DNA of 64,000 bases from Conchiformibius sp. Its GTDB lineage: Bacteria > Pseudomonadota > Gammaproteobacteria > Burkholderiales > Neisseriaceae. A program made the translations under genes and the position numbers. The stretch spans positions 1 to 64,000 of the forward strand of contig JASBYJ010000003.1 of assembly GCA_029984035.1 (NCBI GenBank), read 5' to 3'. The notes beneath the pieces were generated by a model that was not told where the DNA came from, made no database searches, and was given only the letters and a program-made list of their open reading frames with translations. Below, piece after piece: positions 46,188 to 54,903 of the stretch; the first letter of the stretch is position 1, and each line of letters opens with the position of its first letter.

Positions 46188-46484
46188 TTCCATGTTGAAA
46201 AACAAGATGTCAAAAACAACCATCAAGTAGGAAAGTTGCTTCATCGGTATTTCATCATACACGAAACAATAGAAACAAAACCCATCGTTTAACTTCAAAT
46301 AAATTAAAAAAATACAAAAATATCAAAACAAATCAACAAACTGTACAATACATAATACAAAGGACATTTTCATATACCGCAATAATTGGTTTTATCCCAA
46401 TAAAAACGGCCAAATGGAAAATATTTCACATTTGGCCGTCTATTCACAAATCATCTCTAAAAGCCTTTCAGGCTGCCTGAAAAC
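46188..46484. other. AT-rich gap between convergent genes
   Basis: About 300 bp, no gene. Contains the minus-strand terminator at 46401-46439 and an uptake sequence near 46470. Confidence 0.6.
46401..46439 (-). terminator. Terminator for the osmC-like gene
   Basis: ACGGCCAAATG (46406-46416) pairs with CATTTGGCCGT (46429-46439). On the minus strand the stem is followed by TTTTTA. Confidence 0.8.
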
Positions 46485-46901
46485 TCACCCTGCCTGAACC
46501 ACTTCAAACGTATGGCTGATTTTGGCGGCCTTGCCCAACATAATCGATGCGGAACAGTATTTATCCGCCGAAAGCTGCACTGCCTTGGCAATCACCTCTT
46601 CTGCCAAATCCCTGCCTACCACTTTGAAATGAATATGAATTTCGGTAAACACCCTTGGCACCGCATCGGCACGCGTTCCTGTAACCGTAGTAATGCAATC
46701 GCTGACTTGCTGGCGTTGTTTTTTGGCAATGTCCACTACATCAATACTCGAACAACCCGCCACGCCCATCAGCAGCAATTCCATCGGACTGGCACCGCGC
46801 TTACCTTCTTCGGCAGAAACACCGTCCATCACCACAGACTGCCCGCTTTCATTGGTCGCAACAAAACAACGTCCGTCCACCCATTGACTGGTAATTTTCA
46901 T
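46485..46901 (-). CDS. OsmC-family thiol peroxidase-like protein
   Basis: A 138-aa protein. GKRGASPMELLLMGVAGCSSIDVVDI holds the first conserved cysteine and the glutamate, and ADKYCSASIMLGKAAKISHTFEV holds the second, the two residues that reduce organic hydroperoxides in the Ohr/OsmC fold. It is closest to the YhfA-like subgroup, so peroxide activity is not assured. The ATG at 46901 follows AGAGG. Confidence 0.87.
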   Translation of the reverse strand: MKITSQWVDGRCFVATNESGQSVVMDGVSAEEGKRGASPMELLLMGVAGCSSIDVVDIAKKQRQQVSDCITTVTGTRADAVPRVFTEIHIHFKVVGRDLAEEVIAKAVQLSADKYCSASIMLGKAAKISHTFEVVQAG

Positions 46902-46980
46902 AGCTTTACCTCTATTTTTGCAAATATCCAAACATTGTGTAACAACATCGAAACCCAATCGGGCAATTTAATGCGATGTT

Positions 46981-47298
46981 TTAGAGAATAAATTAATGAC
47001 CAACACACCGCCCATAATCATCGCCATACCTAAAAAAACCTGCGAAATCAGGTTCTTGCCCAAAGGCAAAATAAGCAACCACGGCGGTCAAAACAATACC
47101 CGCCCCCGACCAAACGGCATATACCAAACCGACAGGCAACGTGCGAAAAACGATTGAGACGAGATAAAAGGCAAAACCAAAAGCAACCAATGCTGCAACG
47201 GTTGGTAAGAATTTGGTGAAACCGTTACTGTATTTCAAGGCTGTTGTACCGCAAATTTCAGCGGCAATTGAAATAAATAACAAAATCCAAGGATTCAT
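46981..47298 (-). pseudogene. Small multidrug resistance (SMR) transporter with a frameshift
   Basis: MNPWILLFISIAAEICGTTALKYSNGF is a classic EmrE/QacE start with the essential Glu14, followed by three helices and LPVGLVYAVWSGAGIVLTAVVAYFAFGQ. The frame then derails after DFAGFF and stops at 46993 (101 codons). One base less in the A7 tract at 47032-47038 (T7 on the coding strand) restores FLGMAMIMGGVLVINLFS and a stop at 46981, the normal SMR ending of helix 4. So it is an intact gene with a single-base insertion, either real, phase-variable or a sequencing error. Confidence 0.85.
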
Positions 47299-47518
47299 TT
47301 TATCCCGTCCAAAATAAACTAAGCGGATAACCGCCCATTACGGCCGTCCTTAACAGTAGAAATGCCTGCAAAAGCCGTATTGCCGAGCTTTCAGGCAGCC
47401 TGAAATATAGCATATTTTTACCGGCGATTAAGAAAACTTAACGCCACAGACAATGTGTATTAAAATGAGAACGTATGGCACACAACGTGCTTTTTACTGT
47501 TTGACAAAGGAATCCAAA

Positions 47519-48952
47519 ATGTCCCAATTTGACGTTGTCGTAATCGGCGCAGGCCCGGGCGGATATGTCGCCGCCATCCGCGCCGCACAACTTGGTTTTA
47601 AAACCGCCTGTATCGATGCGGGCGTTAACAAAGCAGGCGACGCTCCCGCGCTCGGCGGCACCTGCCTGAATGTCGGCTGCATTCCCTCCAAAGCCCTGTT
47701 GCAGTCGTCCGAACATTTCCACGCTGCGCAACACGACTTTGCCGAACACGGTATTACGGTCGGCAAAGTCAGTTTCGATGCGGCCAAAATGATTGAACGT
47801 AAAGACGATATCGTTACCAAGCTGACGGGCGGCATTGCATTTCTGTTCAAAAAGAACAAAGTCGAAAGCATTCACGGCAAAGGGGCGTTTGTCGGCAAAA
47901 ACGGCGAACTGTATCAAATCGAAGTGGATAACAAAGGTGCGAAAAGTGTGGTTGAAGCCAAGCATGTCATTATCGCCACAGGTTCCGTACCCCGCCCGCT
48001 GCCGCAAATTGCGATTGACAATGTGAATGTATTGGATAACGAAGGCGCGTTAAACCTGACTGCCGTACCTGCCAAATTGGGTATTATCGGGGCAGGCGTT
48101 ATCGGCTTGGAAATGGGCTCGGTATGGAACCGTGTCGGTTCGAAAGTCAGCATTTTGGAAGCCTCACCCACTTTCCTCGGTGCTGCCGACCAGCAAATCG
48201 CCAAAGAAGCGTTCAAATATCTCACCAAAGAACAAGGTTTGGATATCGAATTGGGCGTGAAAATCGGCGAGATTAAAAATGTTGCCAAAGGCGTTCAAGT
48301 TCAATTTGAAACCGCTAAAGGCGAAGCCAAAACCGAAACCTTCGACAAATTGATTGTTTCCATCGGCCGTATTCCCAATACGCAAGGCTTGAACGCCGAA
48401 GCAGTCGGCTTGGAAAAAGACGAACGCGGTTTCATCAAAGTGGACGGCGACTGCCGCACCAATCTGCCCAATGTATGGGCGATTGGCGATGTGGTACGCG
48501 GCCCGATGTTGGCTCATAAGGCCAGCGATGAAGGCGTGGCGGTAGCCGAACGCATTGCCGGTCAAAAACCGCATATCGATTTCAACAGCATTCCGTTTGT
48601 AATTTACACCGACCCCGAAATCGCCTGGGTGGGCAAAACCGAAGAGCAACTCAAAGCCGAAGGCGTGGATTACAAAAAAGGGACTTCAGGCTTCGGCGCA
48701 AACGGCCGCGCGCTCGGCTTAGGCAAAGCCAAAGGCACCGTCAAAGTATTGGCCGATGCGAAAACCGACCGTATTTTAGGCGTGCATATGGTCGGCCCGA
48801 TGGTCAGCGAACTGGTGGCCGAAGGCGTTACCGCATTGGAATTCTCCGCCAGCAGCGAAGACATCGCCCGCATCATTCACGCCCATCCGACTTTATCGGA
48901 AGTGCTGCACGAAGCCTGCTTGGCGGCAGATAAACGCGCATTGCACGGTTAA
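47519..48952 (+). CDS. lpdA: Dihydrolipoyl dehydrogenase (E3)
   Basis: A 477-aa flavoenzyme that reoxidises lipoamide in 2-oxoacid dehydrogenase complexes. FAD loop VIGAGPGGYVAAIRAAQLG, redox disulphide GGTCLNVGCIPSKALL (about 45-60), NAD loop IIGAGVIGLEMGSVW and the C-terminal catalytic HAHPTLSEVLHEA. The ATG at 47519 follows AAAGGAATCC; the frame extends 22 codons upstream. It stands alone here, with no E1/E2 gene adjacent; most similar to the E3 of the 2-oxoglutarate complex. Confidence 0.96.
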   Translation: MSQFDVVVIGAGPGGYVAAIRAAQLGFKTACIDAGVNKAGDAPALGGTCLNVGCIPSKALLQSSEHFHAAQHDFAEHGITVGKVSFDAAKMIERKDDIVTKLTGGIAFLFKKNKVESIHGKGAFVGKNGELYQIEVDNKGAKSVVEAKHVIIATGSVPRPLPQIAIDNVNVLDNEGALNLTAVPAKLGIIGAGVIGLEMGSVWNRVGSKVSILEASPTFLGAADQQIAKEAFKYLTKEQGLDIELGVKIGEIKNVAKGVQVQFETAKGEAKTETFDKLIVSIGRIPNTQGLNAEAVGLEKDERGFIKVDGDCRTNLPNVWAIGDVVRGPMLAHKASDEGVAVAERIAGQKPHIDFNSIPFVIYTDPEIAWVGKTEEQLKAEGVDYKKGTSGFGANGRALGLGKAKGTVKVLADAKTDRILGVHMVGPMVSELVAEGVTALEFSASSEDIARIIHAHPTLSEVLHEACLAADKRALHG

Positions 48953-49334
48953 GCAGTGCTAATGCCGTATTAAAAGCGGTTTTCAGGCTGCCTGAATATT
49001 TTTATTCTAATTGTTGTATCAACAGTCGGGATATTTCAGGCAGCCTGAAAATTTTCTTGTCCCAGATAAATTCATCACAAAAACCCTAACGAATTCAAAT
49101 GAGTCGCCGTCATTAAGTATTCACACAAATACCAATGTTCGATTTCATCCATTCCAATTAAAAATCAGCAAGCTATTAAAAATCCACACAGGCACGTTTT
49201 GATATCGCAACACATTTATTTCCCCAACTATTTCATGAGATAGAACAAACCTGCAACCCCTATTAAAATTAAATATACCTCATCATAAAAATTAGGTTAT
49301 ATTTCCGCTTTTCCAAACACCACAGACAGGCATT
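48953..49334. other. Gap between lpdA and dsbC
   Basis: About 380 bp with two uptake sequences near 48984 and 49036. The rest is AT-rich. The 63-codon frame at 49011-49202 begins in an uptake sequence and has no ribosome site. Confidence 0.5.
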
Positions 49335-50090
49335 ATGATTTCATACCGCATTATCGGCTGGTTTGCAGCCTCCCTATTCTCCCTCTCCGCTTGCGGTGAA
49401 ACACCGGCAGCAGGCAAACCTGCACCCAATTCCCACAATGCAGAACAAACCATCCGCCAAAATCTGGAAAAACATTATTCCGGACAACTGAAAATTACCA
49501 ACGTCACCCCCACTCCCGTAAAAGGCTTATATGAAATCAGTACCTCGGATCGGCAAATTGCCTATACAGATGCCGAAGGCCGCTACGTTATCGTAGGAGA
49601 ATTAGTCGATTTACATCAAAATATCAACCTTACCGCACAAAGTGCACAAGAACTGAATAAATTGGACTTCGGCATTCTGCCGCTAGATAAAGCCATTACC
49701 GAAGTGCGAGGCAACGGCAAACTCAAGGTAGCTGTGTTCACCGATATTGACTGCCCTTTCTGCCGCCGTTTGGAACGTGAGTTCTCAAAAACCGACAACC
49801 TTACCATCTACAACTTCATGATGCCTTTGTCCTTCCACCCCGACGCACCGCGTAAAAGCATACAGATTTTGTGCCAGAACGACCCTGTACGGGCATGGAC
49901 ACAATATATGCGCGAGGGCAAAACACCGCCGCAAGTCAGCGAATGCCCAAATCCATTGCAAGAAACTATGGCTTTAGGGGAACGCCTTGGATTCAACGGC
50001 ACGCCTACTATGGTTTTCCCCAACGGCAAAATCCACAGCGGCTATCTCCCCGCTGATGAATTGATTAAAATGATAGAACAAAACCAATAA
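49335..50090 (+). CDS. dsbC: Thiol:disulphide isomerase DsbC, lipoprotein type
   Basis: A 251-aa periplasmic isomerase that corrects wrong disulphides. N-terminal signal ending LFSLSAC suggests a lipid anchor at Cys20. The dimerisation domain covers about 35-100. The thioredoxin domain has FTDIDCPFCRRLE with the CPFC active site (near residue 140) and the cis-proline in GFNGTPTMVFPNGK. Two further Cys (ILCQN, SECPN) form a structural disulphide. Single gene, terminated by a 19-bp hairpin. Confidence 0.93.
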   Translation: MISYRIIGWFAASLFSLSACGETPAAGKPAPNSHNAEQTIRQNLEKHYSGQLKITNVTPTPVKGLYEISTSDRQIAYTDAEGRYVIVGELVDLHQNINLTAQSAQELNKLDFGILPLDKAITEVRGNGKLKVAVFTDIDCPFCRRLEREFSKTDNLTIYNFMMPLSFHPDAPRKSIQILCQNDPVRAWTQYMREGKTPPQVSECPNPLQETMALGERLGFNGTPTMVFPNGKIHSGYLPADELIKMIEQNQ

Positions 50091-50100
50091 TTCAAGATTT

Positions 50101-50140
50101 TAAACAGGCTGCCTGAAAACATTTTCAGGCAGCCTGTTTA
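50101..50140 (+). terminator. Perfect 19-bp hairpin after dsbC
   Basis: TAAACAGGCTGCCTGAAAA (50101-50119) and its exact complement (50122-50140). Uptake sequences make up the core of both arms. Confidence 0.8.
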
Positions 50141-50571
50141 AAATATATTAATCCGCTTACAAGAGTAATCAACAAATAAACGGATAACACGGTAAAAAAA
50201 TATATCCAAAATAAAATTGGCCAAACGACAAAATAATTCTTTCGGTCAATGCCTTCATACACAATCCTACCAAACCAATACACAACCCATTAACTCCGAT
50301 ACAACTCATTCGATGTTTTATTGCAAAAATAATGTTGTATTTTGAAAGCCGCGTTGTAAGATTTGATTGATATCACTAATAAACGATTGTGTAAAAATAT
50401 TTAATTCCAATCGGAATTTACAATAAACTTTTGGGAATATGTATTATTTTTATTAAATCACATTGCAACATCAATCTTTTTTAAAAACGGAGCAGCTATT
50501 TCTAAACATAGGAATATATTTAGAAATCAATATGTAATGATTTGCATACAATTAATCTTTTATCCAATAAA
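50141..50571. other. AT-rich gap, no gene seen
   Basis: About 430 bp of AT-rich DNA between convergent dsbC and ihfB units. No uptake sequence, ribosome site or credible frame. Confidence 0.5.
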
Positions 50572-50605
50572 AAAACCGCATCACTGTCTCCAGTAATACG
50601 GTTTT
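50572..50605 (-). terminator. Terminator of the rpsA-ihfB unit
   Basis: AAAACCGCATCACTG (50572-50586) pairs with CAGTAATACGGTTTT (50591-50605), two non-Watson-Crick positions. On the minus strand the stem runs into T7. Confidence 0.75.
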
Positions 50606-50640
50606 ACCCATCAGATGTCAGGCATATTCTGACACATCAC

Positions 50641-50946
50641 TTATTTAGCAGATTGGTCTACACGTTCGCGCAATTCTTTGCCCGGTTTGAAATGGGGAAC
50701 CTGTTTGGCAGGCACTTCCACTCTCTCGCCCGTTTTAGGATTGCGGCCAATACGCGGCGGGCGTTTGTTCAAATCAAAACTGCCAAAACCACGGATTTCA
50801 ATCCTTTGACCTTTAGCCAATGAACGGGTCATCGTATCAATCAAAACTTTAACACCGTATTCAATGTCTTTTGACTGCAATTGGCTCTCCACGTGTTTTT
50901 CGGAAAACACCTCGGCCAAACGTGCCATTAACTCTGATTTAGTCAT
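50641..50946 (-). CDS. ihfB: Integration host factor beta subunit
   Basis: A 101-aa DNA-bending protein, partner of IhfA. MTKSELMARLAEVFSEKHVES starts the helical dimer domain, and GFGSFDLNKRPPRIGRNPKTGERVEVPAKQVPHFKPGKEL is the DNA-binding arm with the intercalating proline. It follows rpsA by 11 bp, the usual arrangement. Confidence 0.97.
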   Translation of the reverse strand: MTKSELMARLAEVFSEKHVESQLQSKDIEYGVKVLIDTMTRSLAKGQRIEIRGFGSFDLNKRPPRIGRNPKTGERVEVPAKQVPHFKPGKELRERVDQSAK

Positions 50947-50957
50947 AAGCCGATACC

Positions 50958-52631
50958 TTAGTTTTTACCCAAAGAAGCTTTCAGCAAATCGCCCAAGCTG
51001 GTTGTGCCCGCATTGGCGGCCGATGCCGAATTCACAGTATTCAGAGCTTCGCGGTTGTCTTTTGCGTCTTTGGCTTTCACCGACAGTTTGATGCTGCGGT
51101 TTTTGCGGTCGATGCTGACAATCACGGCTTCTACTTCATCACCTTCTTTCAGTTTGGTAGTCAAATCTTCTACGCGTTCGCTATCAAACTCGGAAGCGGG
51201 CAGGTAGCCTTCGACTTCGTCTGCCAAAGCAATGACGGCACCTTTGGCTTCAACGGATTTCACGGCACCTTTAACTACTGCACCTTTATCGTTTACGCTG
51301 ACAAAGTTGCCGAAGGGGTCGCCCGAAAGCTGTTTGATACCCAAAGAAATGCGTTCTTTTTCCACATCGATTGCCAATACAACGGCTTCCACTTCTTCGC
51401 CTTTTTTATATTTGCGCACAGCTTCTTCGCCGCTTTCGCTCCAAGACAAGTCGGACAAGTGTACCAAACCGTCAATATTGCCGGGCAGGCCGACGAATAC
51501 GCCGAAATCGGTAATGGATTTCACCGCGCCTTTGATTTTGTCGCCTTTATTGTAATTGGCTTCGAAATCCTGCCACGGATTAGGTTGGCATTGTTTCATA
51601 CCCAAGCTGATGCGGCGTTTGTCTTCGTCGATATCCAAAATCATCACTTCGACTTCATCGCCCAATTGCACGACTTTGCTCGGGTGAACATTTCGGTTGG
51701 TCCAGTCCATTTCGGAAACATGCACCAAACCTTCAATACCTTGTTCGATTTCGACAAATGCACCGTAATCGGTCAGATTGGATACTTTGCCGAACAAACG
51801 CGCGCCTTGCGGATAGCGGCGGGCCAAACCGTTCCACGGGTCTTCGCCCAATTGTTTCAAGCCCAAAGACACACGCTGTTTGTCTTGGTCGAAGCGCAAA
51901 ACTTTGGCTTCCACTTCCTGACCCACTTCCAGCACTTCGCTGGGGTGTTTCACGCGGCGCCATGCCAAATCGGTGATGTGCAACAAACCGTCCACACCGC
52001 CCAAATCAACGAACGCACCGTAATCGGTGATGTTTTTCACGATACCTTTAACGATGGTGTTTTCTTGCAGATTTTCCATCAGGGCTTTGCGTTCTTCGCC
52101 CAAAGTCGCTTCCAAAACAGCGCGGCGCGAAACAACAACGTTATTGCGTTTACGGTCCAGTTTAATCACTTTGAATTCAATTTCTTTGCCTTCAAAGTGG
52201 GAAGTATCTTTAATGGGGCGCACGTCTAACAGAGAACCGGGCAGGAAAGCGCGGATGCTGTTAATCATCACGGTCAGGCCGCCTTTGACTTTGCCGTTAA
52301 TCACGCCGGACATAATCACGCCGTCTTCCATGGCTTCTTCCAAAGTAATCCAGTCGGCAGCGCGTTTGGCTTTTTCACGAGACAATTTGGTCTCGCCGAA
52401 GCCGTTTTCTACGGATTCCAAAGTTACGGTAACGAAATCGCCGACTTTCACTTCCAATTCGCCCAAGGCGTTTTTGAATTCGGAGATATCAATCAACGCT
52501 TCAGATTTCAAACCGGCGTTTACAACAACGAATTTATCGGTAATATCCACCACTTCGGCAGTGATGACTTCACCGTGGGTCATTTCTTGCGATGCTGAAT
52601 ATTCTTCCAGCAGTTGGGCAAAATTTTCCAT
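50958..52631 (-). CDS. rpsA: 30S ribosomal protein S1
   Basis: A 557-aa protein with six S1 (OB-fold) repeats, starting near residues 20, 105, 190, 275, 362 and 450; repeats 3-6 show the typical GAFVDLGGVDGLLHITDLAWRRVKHPSEVL pattern. It unfolds mRNA for the ribosome. MENFAQLLEEY at 52631 is the family start; the frame extends 18 codons upstream. The ribosome site is weak, as often seen for the autoregulated rpsA. cmk, its common upstream neighbour, is absent. Confidence 0.96.
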   Translation of the reverse strand: MENFAQLLEEYSASQEMTHGEVITAEVVDITDKFVVVNAGLKSEALIDISEFKNALGELEVKVGDFVTVTLESVENGFGETKLSREKAKRAADWITLEEAMEDGVIMSGVINGKVKGGLTVMINSIRAFLPGSLLDVRPIKDTSHFEGKEIEFKVIKLDRKRNNVVVSRRAVLEATLGEERKALMENLQENTIVKGIVKNITDYGAFVDLGGVDGLLHITDLAWRRVKHPSEVLEVGQEVEAKVLRFDQDKQRVSLGLKQLGEDPWNGLARRYPQGARLFGKVSNLTDYGAFVEIEQGIEGLVHVSEMDWTNRNVHPSKVVQLGDEVEVMILDIDEDKRRISLGMKQCQPNPWQDFEANYNKGDKIKGAVKSITDFGVFVGLPGNIDGLVHLSDLSWSESGEEAVRKYKKGEEVEAVVLAIDVEKERISLGIKQLSGDPFGNFVSVNDKGAVVKGAVKSVEAKGAVIALADEVEGYLPASEFDSERVEDLTTKLKEGDEVEAVIVSIDRKNRSIKLSVKAKDAKDNREALNTVNSASAANAGTTSLGDLLKASLGKN

Positions 52632-52892
52632 ATGGGATTTGCTTTCTTGTGCACCGCCAAGGCGTGCGGGGTAAGCGTTGGACAAATCATCCGCACCCTT
52701 GGCTTGCGGACGGTTAAAACAGTTCTTCAGGCAGCCTTAAACCGGTTAAAGCTGCCTGAAAACAAAACGTGCGGATTATACGTGATTTTTTCGTTTTGAA
52801 CAGCGTATCAAGCTGTTTTATGTCAAAAATAATGCAAATATCCCCATCACGCCCGCGCAACCTGTCGCTACGCAAATAAACTACGCACTATC

Positions 52893-52922
52893 TTGACATC
52901 ATACTGCTTTTTCAGGTTAAAT
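52893..52922 (+). promoter_or_regulatory. Promoter of the metN leader
   Basis: TTGACA (52893-52898), 18-bp spacer, TTAAAT (52917-52922). It would start a leader RNA of about 130 nt before the metN ATG. Confidence 0.6.
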
Positions 52923-52924
52923 CT

Positions 52925-53059
52925 CGGCTCTTGAATATTGCTGCCGATTTGCATGGCTTGCGGGCATGGGGGACGCGTTTCCCAACACAGCTAAGCCGGA
53001 TAAACACCCCAGCCCGCAGCATTGAGCCGTTGCGGGCTGTTTTCTTTGGAAGAACCGTT
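52925..53059 (+). promoter_or_regulatory. Structured metN leader: candidate riboswitch or attenuator
   Basis: Between the promoter and metN lies a leader of about 130 nt that ends in an intrinsic terminator. AGCCCGCA (53011-53018) pairs with TGCGGGCT (53031-53038), then GTTTTCTTT. Upstream, TGCGGGC at 52959-52965 can pair with the same GCCCGCA, so a competing antiterminator is possible. GGGGGA/TTTCCC around 52968-52983 forms another stem. Controlled termination before a methionine importer suggests sensing of SAM, methionine or a charged tRNA. It does not match the SAM riboswitch consensus I know. Short frames in it contain no run of Met codons. Confidence 0.55.
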
Positions 53060-53797
53060 ATGATTATTTTGGACAATGTTTCCAAACGTTTCCAAAACCG
53101 CGATAAAACGTGGTTTGCCGCCGTAGAGCCGACCAGCCTTACCATACGGGAAGGCGAGATTTTCGGCCTGATGGGCTATTCCGGCGCGGGCAAATCCACA
53201 CTGTTGCGCCTGATTAACCTGCTCGAACGCCCCGACACGGGAAAAGTATTTCTAGATAATCAAGAGCTTACTGCCATGAGCGAAGCCAAACTGCGGCAGG
53301 CGCGCCAAAGCATCGGCATGGTATTCCAACAGTTCAACCTGCTCAGCAACCGTACCGTAGCCGAAAACGTTGCTTTTCCCTTGGAAATTGCAGGCTGGAA
53401 TGAAACCGATATCAAACGGCGCGTTAGCGAATGTTTGGAGGTTGTCGGCCTTACCGAACGCGCGGAACATTACCCGGCCCAGCTTTCCGGCGGACAAAAA
53501 CAGCGGGTCGGCATCGCCCGCGCTCTCGCCCCCAAACCCAGCGTGATACTGGCGGACGAACCGACTTCCGCACTCGACCCGATTACCACGCGCAGCGTTT
53601 TAGGCTGCCTGAAAGATATTAACGAACGTTTCAAGGTAACCATCGTCATCGTTACCCACGAAATGAGCGTTATCCGCCGTCTGTGCCAACGCACCGCGCT
53701 GCTGCACCACGGCAAACTGCTGGAAGTGGCGGAGGTCAGAAACGGCGTGATTTTGGCTCAATCCGAAGTCGGTAAAGAGCTGCTGCGAGACGATTAA
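53060..53797 (+). CDS. metN: Methionine ABC transporter ATPase MetN, short form
   Basis: A 245-aa ATPase that powers methionine uptake with MetI. Walker A is MGYSGAGKST, Q-loop VFQQFNLLSNRTV, signature LSGGQKQR, Walker B VILADEPTSALDP and the switch His in VTHEMSVIR. The C-terminal methionine-sensing NIL domain (about 100 residues in E. coli MetN) is missing, as in the meningococcal protein, so transport is not expected to be inhibited by internal methionine. The ATG at 53060 follows TTGGAAG; the frame extends upstream through the leader. Confidence 0.95.
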   Translation: MIILDNVSKRFQNRDKTWFAAVEPTSLTIREGEIFGLMGYSGAGKSTLLRLINLLERPDTGKVFLDNQELTAMSEAKLRQARQSIGMVFQQFNLLSNRTVAENVAFPLEIAGWNETDIKRRVSECLEVVGLTERAEHYPAQLSGGQKQRVGIARALAPKPSVILADEPTSALDPITTRSVLGCLKDINERFKVTIVIVTHEMSVIRRLCQRTALLHHGKLLEVAEVRNGVILAQSEVGKELLRDD

Positions 53798-53876
53798 CCG
53801 TTCAGGCAGCCTGATTCAATCTCCCACAACAGCTTTCAGGCTGCCTGAAACAAAAAACCACATAAGAATCTGCACC

Positions 53877-54542
53877 ATGAACTTTGACAACATCCAAAAA
53901 CTGCTCCCCGACTTCCAAGCCGCACTGTGGCAGACGCTGACTATGGTAGGCGTATCGGCCGCTTTCAGCATCATGGCAGGCGGACTGCTCGGCATTTGGC
54001 TGTTTACCAGCGGCAAAGGACAGATTTTTGAACACGCTCCGATTAACCGCAGTTTAAGCTGGATAGTCAGCTTTATGCGTGCTTTTCCGTTTGTGATTTT
54101 AATGATTGTACTGATGCCGCTCACACGCATGATTGTCGGCACTTCATTCGGACCTTTGGCGGCGTCCGTATCCTTAAGCATTGCCGCCAGCTTCTATTTT
54201 GCCCGTCTAGTGGAACAAAATCTGAAAGAGGTGCCGCGCGGCGTAGTGGAAGCGGCACAAGCAATGGGGGCATCGCCGTTTACCATTATTTTCAAAGTGC
54301 TGTTGAGCGAAGCGCGTTCCGGATTGGTATTGAGCATTACCATTCTCATGATTGCCATTTTGGGCGAAAGCGCGGCGGCAGGACTTATCGGCGGCGGCGG
54401 CATCGGCGATTTGGGCATTCGCTACGGGCACCAACGCTATATGCCCGATGTGATGATGGCAGTGGTACTGATTTTGACCGCGCTGGTTATCATTATCCAA
54501 ACGGCAGGCAACTGGCTGTCGGCAAAATTAAACAAACGGTAA
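53877..54542 (+). CDS. metI: Methionine ABC transporter permease MetI
   Basis: A 221-aa permease with five helices. ALWQTLTMVGVSAAFSIMAGGLLGIWL starts the conserved fold, and EVPRGVVEAAQAMGASPFTIIFKVLLSEARSGLVLSITI is the coupling helix with the EAA-type motif. It follows metN by about 80 bp, with paired uptake sequences (53803-53848) between that could reduce read-through. The binding protein gene metQ is not downstream. Confidence 0.95.
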   Translation: MNFDNIQKLLPDFQAALWQTLTMVGVSAAFSIMAGGLLGIWLFTSGKGQIFEHAPINRSLSWIVSFMRAFPFVILMIVLMPLTRMIVGTSFGPLAASVSLSIAASFYFARLVEQNLKEVPRGVVEAAQAMGASPFTIIFKVLLSEARSGLVLSITILMIAILGESAAAGLIGGGGIGDLGIRYGHQRYMPDVMMAVVLILTALVIIIQTAGNWLSAKLNKR

Positions 54543-54903
54543 TGAAATATCGCCCTGCCCGATGAAGTCGTTGCACATCAATCCGTGCGGGGCCGATACT
54601 GCCGCCGGCCGACTTTCTAAAAAACAGCCTTTCCCTGTCTTTCCCATTAAACCGACCGTCTCCCTGCATGAATATTTGCGGGCATATGCGTTTCAGGCTG
54701 CCTGAACAGTTGAGCGCCCGATGCTTTTTCTTGCAGATAAGCATTTTTCCGCACGCAATAGTGCCGAACACGCACCCATACACTGTCAACCGTCGCGCGA
54801 TTCCTACCAACCCGCCGCACTCCCCAATCAGAAAAAACATGCTATAATTCACAGGTTTTGTCGGCCGAAACACACCGCAACCCACACAAAAAAGGACACA
54901 CAC
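54543..54903. other. Gap between metI and dksA
   Basis: About 360 bp. One uptake sequence near 54697 and the dksA promoter. No metQ or other gene. Confidence 0.6.
54840..54848 (+). promoter_or_regulatory. Extended -10 promoter of dksA
   Basis: TGCTATAAT: a perfect -10 (54843-54848) with an extended TG (54840-54841). No good -35 lies 17 bp upstream, typical for extended -10 promoters. Confidence 0.6.

Noticed and set aside
47453..47518. 22-codon extension of LpdA
   Set aside because: The ATG at 47519 has a good ribosome site and matches the family N-terminus MSQFDVVVIGAGPGG.
49011..49202. 63-codon frame between lpdA and dsbC
   Set aside because: Starts beside an uptake sequence, lacks a ribosome site and has a composition explained by AT-rich spacer DNA.
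50141..50571. AT-rich gap considered as a replication origin
   Set aside because: No DnaA-box cluster and none of the genes usually beside oriC (dnaA, dnaN, rpmH) are in the window.
52931..53059. 43-residue extension of MetN
   Set aside because: It covers the leader terminator hairpin; the ATG at 53060 gives the standard N-terminus.
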